Shown: positions 59,850 through 64,000 of the stretch, one piece after another
Layout: each line of letters starts with the position of its first letter
How positions within the stretch are numbered: the stretch's first letter is position 1
From: Bifidobacterium choloepi
Lineage (GTDB): Bacteria; Actinomycetota; Actinomycetes; Actinomycetales; Bifidobacteriaceae
DNA: 64,000 nt
Assembly (NCBI RefSeq): GCF_010667615.1
Contig: NZ_VYSG01000001.1
Coordinates: 1,169,649 to 1,233,648, forward strand
Direction: 5' to 3'
Made by a program: the position numbers and the translations under genes
Notes under the pieces: generated by a model
Databases searched by the model: none
The model's input: the letters and a program-made list of their open reading frames with translations, nothing else
Told to the model about the DNA's origin: nothing

Positions 59850-61283
59850 TCAGTACAGGCCGTCGGCGCCGGCGTAGGAGTACTGGTCGGTTGTGCCAGT
59901 CGAGTCGGCCGCCGCCGTGCCGTTATCGGCGGTCGCGGCGGACACGTCGGCGGCCGCGGCAGCCTGCTGGGCGGCCAGTTCCGCGTTGGCCTGCTCGGTT
60001 TCGCTGGCCTTAACGGCGACCGAGGCCGTCGACAGCGCGGTCAGCGCATCGTCGACGGCGTCGGCCGTCAATGCCGAGTCCTCGCCGTCGGCGAGCGCGG
60101 TCACCGACTGGATCGCCCCGAGCAGCGTCGCGCGCGTGGTTGCGTCGGCAACGAGCTCGTCGGTTGTCGTGTCGTAGACGTACTGCGCGTCGTCGATCGC
60201 GTCGCGCAGCGTCGCGCGCCGTCCGTCGGCCGCCTTCGCCGTGATCGACGCGGCGACGTCGTCGGCGGCCTGCGCGATCGCGCTCGCCGCGCTGGCCGCG
60301 TCGCCCTTCGCGGACCGGTAGCCGGCCATCGCGACCTGCAACGATTCTTCCGTCTGCGCCGCCGAGCACGCGGTCAGCACCTGGCGGCTCGGCGCCTCGG
60401 CATCGTCGGCGATCGCCGTGCCGTCGGCGATGACGTCGACGAGCGCGGCCAGCACGGCGGCGTCGGTGACCTCGTCGACCGGCGTCTGCGCGAGCGACGA
60501 ATGCTCGTCGATCTGCCGGCGCAGGTCCTCGATCGCCGTGTGATAGTCGGCCGTCGCCGACTCGCACTGCGCCATCGTCACCTCGAACAGCTGCCGCCGC
60601 TGCCGCTCCGCATACTGGTGCCAGACGACGGCCCCGCCGGCCACGAGTCCCGCGACGACAAGCGCCGCGATGCCGATCATGGCGACGCGCCGGCGCCCGC
60701 TCCATCCGACCGTTTCGCTTCCGCGGCCGTTACGGCGGGTATTGTCGAACGATTCTCCCGGCCTGCGCCAGCCGCTACCGTGGCCGCCCGCGCCGCCGCC
60801 GAGCGCCGCGAACGGATCGTCGCCGTCCTCGTCGGTGACGACGCCGGGCGCGGCCGGCGTGCCGGCGGTCGCGCCGCGGCCGTCGAGCAACGATCCGCCC
60901 GCCGACCGGCCACCAGGCCCCGTTGTGCTCCCGTCGCGATCATGGCGGTGCCCGAGCGCGCGCTCGATGAATTCGTCGGACATCTCCCCCGGAATCTCGC
61001 CGCTGCCGGTGGCGTCGATCGCCGGAAACTCCACCGGATTGCTGACGACGCGGCGCACGTGCGGCAGGCCAGCGGCCCCGCCGCCGGCTACGCCACCCGG
61101 CCCGGCCCCGTTGTCCGGGCCGGTGCCGACGCCGTCGAACGACAGCCGCTCGACGTCGCCGGCCGTCAGCCCGGTCGCCGCGCCATGGCCGGCCGGCCGC
61201 GCCGCGCCCCTACTGTCGCCGTTTCCGTCGTCGAAGGACGGAAAGTCAAACCTGTCGTCGTTATTGCTGTCGAGTCCGCTCAT
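59850..61283 (-). CDS. Hypothetical membrane protein with coiled-coil extracellular domain
   Basis: This 477-residue protein (MSGLDSNNDDRFDFP) is not a family I recognise. The N-terminal region (about 1-195) is Gly/Ala/Asp-rich and low in complexity. One transmembrane helix lies at about 200-222 (VAMIGIAALVVAGLVAGGAV). The extracellular part (about 225-445) is helical and Ala/Asp-rich, with coiled-coil character (AQTEESLQVAMAGYRSAKGD, ASAIAQAADDVAASI). The tail is Thr/Ala/Asp-rich. The start ATG 61283 is preferred; a start 16 codons earlier adds residues with no support. It may be a surface or cell-envelope structural protein, but this is not certain. Confidence 0.7.
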   Translation of the reverse strand: MSGLDSNNDDRFDFPSFDDGNGDSRGAARPAGHGAATGLTAGDVERLSFDGVGTGPDNGAGPGGVAGGGAAGLPHVRRVVSNPVEFPAIDATGSGEIPGEMSDEFIERALGHRHDRDGSTTGPGGRSAGGSLLDGRGATAGTPAAPGVVTDEDGDDPFAALGGGAGGHGSGWRRPGESFDNTRRNGRGSETVGWSGRRRVAMIGIAALVVAGLVAGGAVVWHQYAERQRRQLFEVTMAQCESATADYHTAIEDLRRQIDEHSSLAQTPVDEVTDAAVLAALVDVIADGTAIADDAEAPSRQVLTACSAAQTEESLQVAMAGYRSAKGDAASAASAIAQAADDVAASITAKAADGRRATLRDAIDDAQYVYDTTTDELVADATTRATLLGAIQSVTALADGEDSALTADAVDDALTALSTASVAVKASETEQANAELAAQQAAAAADVSAATADNGTAAADSTGTTDQYSYAGADGLY

Positions 61284-61412
61284 CGTGGGCTCCTGTCGTC
61301 GTGTTCCGCTTTCCACTGCCGTCGTCGGCACCGCACCGTCGCGGGCCTCGCCAATCGCGATCTGTCCGGCCTGCCTCCCGCCGGAAGAATCGTGCCGTCA
61401 TGCCGACCATGA

Positions 61413-61440
61413 ATAAACCACCATTATCCCGGAAAGTGGT
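61413..61440. repeat. Short stem-loop in the divergent region
   Basis: AACCAC pairs with GTGGTT around 14-16 bases. The gap 61284-62017 (734 bp) carries this hairpin, two more at 61701 and 61744, and the AACGATTC motif at 61490; I see no gene. Confidence 0.4.
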
Positions 61441-61700
61441 TGGTTCCCGTCGGCAAATCTCACCTATGTTCAGGATCTTCAAGAATCCGAACGATTCGTC
61501 CTTCTTGCCGTCGCCGACCCCGGCTTGCAGCACGGGCTGGCGACGGCGACAAAGATTCTCAGGAAACTTCCAGTGAATCGGGGGCATATCACCCAGATAG
61601 CGCCGCCATACTAGGTGACATCAGCCAAGCTGATCAGGAACCCAGTCCGTTCCCGACAAACAAAATTGAACATTTCCTCTTTCTTCTTCTCTCTCCTTGA

Positions 61701-61727
61701 GCCCCAGCGACAAGTCGCCGCTGGGGC
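61701..61727 (+). terminator. Stem-loop followed by T-rich tract
   Basis: GCCCCAGCG (61701-61709) pairs with CGCTGGGGC (61719-61727), then TTCTCTTGTTCTT. It is terminator-like but no plus-strand gene precedes it. Confidence 0.5.
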
Positions 61728-61743
61728 TTCTCTTGTTCTTCCC

Positions 61744-61786
61744 GCATGTTGCCAAGCCGGGCTGCAAGCCCCGGCTGGTGACATGC
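61744..61786. repeat. Stem-loop of the CCCGAGCT-like family
   Basis: GCATGTTGCCAAGCCGGG pairs with CCCCGGCTGGTGACATGC with some mismatches. The outer bases ATGT and ACAT match other members. Confidence 0.5.
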
Positions 61787-62017
61787 AGGCAGAGCGGACC
61801 ATTCCCCCCTCGGCAAAGGCCGGAACCCCCCGATATGGAATAATGTCTGCTGTATGCATCCGCGGCACGCCGCCCGGATGTCCACAACCGCGCAGTCCAT
61901 GGCCGCCGGCGCCGACGTCGGGGAACGCCGACGCACCAGGCAGGCGGCATCGCGAGGCTGGGAACGTTCGCCCGGGCGCGAGGACTGACTACTCCGCGGC
62001 CGAACCAGGAGAACACC

Positions 62018-64000
62018 ATGAGCGAACGTATGAAGGGGAACGGATTCGCCGACGATCAGCGGGAGGGGCCCGCCGTCGAGACGGTCACCGTCGCCGAGCC
62101 CGAACCGGCCGATCCGATGCCGGTCGGCACGATCGATCCGCACGAAGAACACGAAGTCCATGAACAGCAGCGCCTGCTCGGCGACGTCGATCCGTCGCTG
62201 ACGGACGCCACCGACGTCGCCAGGCTCCTCGACGTGGACCCGCGCAGGGGCCTCGCGTCCGGGGAAGCCCGTCGCCGCCTGGAGAAATTCGGGCCGAACG
62301 AGCTCGCGAGCGCGCCGCCGGTGCCGAAGTGGAAGAAATTCTTCCAGCAGTTCCAGGATCCGCTCGTCTACCTGCTGCTCGTCGCCACCGGCATCTCGCT
62401 CGTCGCGTGGTTCATCGAGCGCTTCCACGGCGACGCGACCGGCGAGGGAGCCGAGGCGCTCCCGTTCGACGCGATCGTCATCGTCATCATCCTGATCGTC
62501 AACGCCATCCTCGGCTACATCCAGGAGGCGAAGGCCGAGCAGGCCGTCAACGCCCTGAGCGAGATGACGGCGCCGCAGACGAATGTCCTGCGCGACGGCC
62601 ACGTCCAGCGCATCAACACCGTTGACGTCGTGCCCGGCGACATTCTCGTCCTCGGCGAGGGCGACACCGTCTCCGCCGACGGCCGCCTGTTCGCGGCCGC
62701 GAGCCTGCGCATTGCCGAGGCGAGCCTGACCGGCGAATCGGTCCCGGTCGGCAAGAAGCCGGACACGCTGGCGTCCGCGAAGGCACTCGGCGACCGCGCC
62801 AACATGGTCTTCAACGGCACGTCCGTCACGCAGGGCACCGGCCGCGCGATCGTCACCGGCACCGGCATGAACACGCAGGTCGGCAAGATCGCCGACCTGC
62901 TCGCCAGCACCGAGGACGACACCAGCCCGCTGCAGAAGGAAATGAACCGCGTCTCGAAGGTGCTCGGCATCGCCGTCTGCATCATCGCCGTCGTCGTGCT
63001 CATCGCCCTCGCCTGCATGGAAGGCTTCCACAGCGCGCAGGATGTCATCGACTCGCTGCTGCTCGCCGTCTCGCTCGCCGTCGCGGCCGTGCCGGAGGGC
63101 CTCGCCGCCATCCTGACCGTCGTGCTCGCGCTCGGCGTGCAGCGGATGGCCGCCCATCACGCAATCGTCAAGAAACTGCACTCGGTCGAGACGCTGGGAT
63201 CGGCCTCGGTCATCTGCTCCGACAAGACCGGCACGCTCACCCGCAACGAGATGACCGTCGAGCGCGTCGTCACGCCGTCCGGCGAGGTCGAGCTGACCGG
63301 CACCGGCTACGCGCCGGAAGGCAGCATGATCAACCTCGACGGCAGCCCCGTCTCCGACGACGTCCGCCACGAAGTCATCGCGACGCTCGGCGCCGGCATC
63401 CTCGCGAACGACGGCGAACTGCGCGAGGGCGACCGGCCCGGCAAGTGGGACGTCGTCGGCGACCCGACGGAAGTCTCGCTGATCGTCGCCGGCAAGAAGG
63501 TGAGGGCCGGCCGCCAGTACGGCCACTTCCAGCGCGTCGCCGAGATTCCGTTCACGTCGGAACGCAAGCGAATGTCGGTCATCTGCCAGGACACGACAGA
63601 AGGCGGCGAACTCACCGTCTTCGCGAAGGGCGCACCGGACGTCCTGCTCAGCTACTGCAACAGGATCGCCGTCGACGGCGGCGCGATTCGTCCGCTGACG
63701 GAAGGCGACCGGCAGACCATCCTGGACACTGTCGAACGACTCTCCCGCGAGGCCTACCGCACGCTCGGCGAGGCGTTCCGTCCGCTCGAGACGAACCGAC
63801 TCGCCGACGTCCCCGGCGTGAGGGCGAACGCCGCCGGCCAGGTCACCGACATCGCCGACCAGGCCGACGCGATCGAGACCGGACTGGTCTGGAACGGCAT
63901 GGTCGGCATCATCGACCCGCCGCGCACCGAAGTGCGCGACGCCGTCGCCGAAGCCCACCGCGCCGGCATCCGCACCGTCATGATCACCGGCGACCACCCG
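62018..64000 (+). CDS. P2-type cation-transporting ATPase (partial, 3' end off window)
   Basis: The visible 661 residues run to the window edge without a stop. This is a P2-type (SERCA/PMCA-like, Ca2+ or Na+) ATPase: the N-terminal cation-ATPase domain ends in GLASGEARRRLEKFGPNELA, the actuator loop is LTGESVPV, the membrane segment carries VAAVPEGLAAILTVVLALG, the phosphorylation motif is SDKTGTLTRNEM (Asp at about 402) and the ATP-binding block is KGAPDVLL. There is a long acidic N-terminus of about 65 residues. The start is ATG 62018, with AGGAGAACACC upstream. The ion specificity cannot be decided from the visible part, although PEGL in the ion-site helix is typical of Ca2+ pumps. Confidence 0.9.
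   Translation, partial: MSERMKGNGFADDQREGPAVETVTVAEPEPADPMPVGTIDPHEEHEVHEQQRLLGDVDPSLTDATDVARLLDVDPRRGLASGEARRRLEKFGPNELASAPPVPKWKKFFQQFQDPLVYLLLVATGISLVAWFIERFHGDATGEGAEALPFDAIVIVIILIVNAILGYIQEAKAEQAVNALSEMTAPQTNVLRDGHVQRINTVDVVPGDILVLGEGDTVSADGRLFAAASLRIAEASLTGESVPVGKKPDTLASAKALGDRANMVFNGTSVTQGTGRAIVTGTGMNTQVGKIADLLASTEDDTSPLQKEMNRVSKVLGIAVCIIAVVVLIALACMEGFHSAQDVIDSLLLAVSLAVAAVPEGLAAILTVVLALGVQRMAAHHAIVKKLHSVETLGSASVICSDKTGTLTRNEMTVERVVTPSGEVELTGTGYAPEGSMINLDGSPVSDDVRHEVIATLGAGILANDGELREGDRPGKWDVVGDPTEVSLIVAGKKVRAGRQYGHFQRVAEIPFTSERKRMSVICQDTTEGGELTVFAKGAPDVLLSYCNRIAVDGGAIRPLTEGDRQTILDTVERLSREAYRTLGEAFRPLETNRLADVPGVRANAAGQVTDIADQADAIETGLVWNGMVGIIDPPRTEVRDAVAEAHRAGIRTVMITGDHP

Overview
The window looks like chromosomal DNA from a high-GC Gram-positive of the Bifidobacterium type (Bifidobacteriaceae). 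The reasons are strong GC bias at third codon positions, GGAGG-type ribosome binding sites, lipobox lipoproteins, and gene content such as an Asn/Gly-rich HtrA, an Opu osmolyte transporter, a ROK/LacI-controlled sugar ABC locus with a GH13 protein, a CPA1 antiporter, Dcd and TadA. This is inferred from gene content; I could not place it to species. Both ends are cut: a beta-lactamase-like serine hydrolase runs off the left edge and a P2-type ATPase runs off the right edge.

Layout. 1-9.3 kb is housekeeping: serine hydrolase, FprA-type ferredoxin reductase, heavy-metal P1B ATPase, HtrA and Tgt, all on the minus strand. 9.5-12.3 kb holds tRNA-Leu(CAG) and an osmoprotectant ABC transporter whose fused permease/binding-protein gene has a one-base frameshift. 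12.3-17 kb has an AraC regulator, glycerol dehydrogenase, an orphan 17-bp repeat array, a conserved hypothetical and a Vsr endonuclease. 17-25.8 kb is accessory: an XRE regulator, a Fic protein, an unrecognised 781-residue protein, and an AlbA_2/ATPase regulator behind four repeated operator-like boxes. Two copies of an apparently structured repeat flank the Fic/781-aa pair. 26-27.1 kb has a NUDIX hydrolase and a truncated helicase. 27.3-36.8 kb is a defence island of lower GC: Dcm cytosine methyltransferase, MvaI/BcnI-type endonuclease, MORC/GHKL ATPase, Z1 ATPase and AIPR protein. 36.8-43.9 kb holds a candidate small RNA, two paralogous lipoproteins, a second Fic protein, a DUF4234 gene broken by a stop codon, the MntA-HepT toxin-antitoxin pair and an archaeal-type ATPase. 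43.9-52.1 kb is a sugar locus: ROK repressor, binding protein, two permeases, a GH13 protein lacking two of three catalytic residues, and a LacI repressor. 52.3-64 kb holds a DUF4143 ATPase behind three 23-bp-spaced operators, an esterase, TadA, a Na+/H+ antiporter, Dcd, MarR, a YczE-like membrane protein, a hypothetical membrane protein and a P2-type ATPase.

Three dispersed DNA signals cut across the genes. The first is an over-represented motif AACGATTCNTCCG, about 25 hand-counted cores, in intergenic DNA and in-frame in protein linkers. The second is a set of modular REP/BIME-like inverted repeats built from hairpins such as AGCTCCCTGGAAGGGAGCT. The third is a family of long stem-loops with an ACCCGAGCT/AGCTCGGGT core. 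Several accessory genes (AlbA_2, Fic, MntA, archaeal ATPase, DUF4143) each have a private palindrome or operator array directly upstream, which suggests self-contained, autoregulated cassettes.
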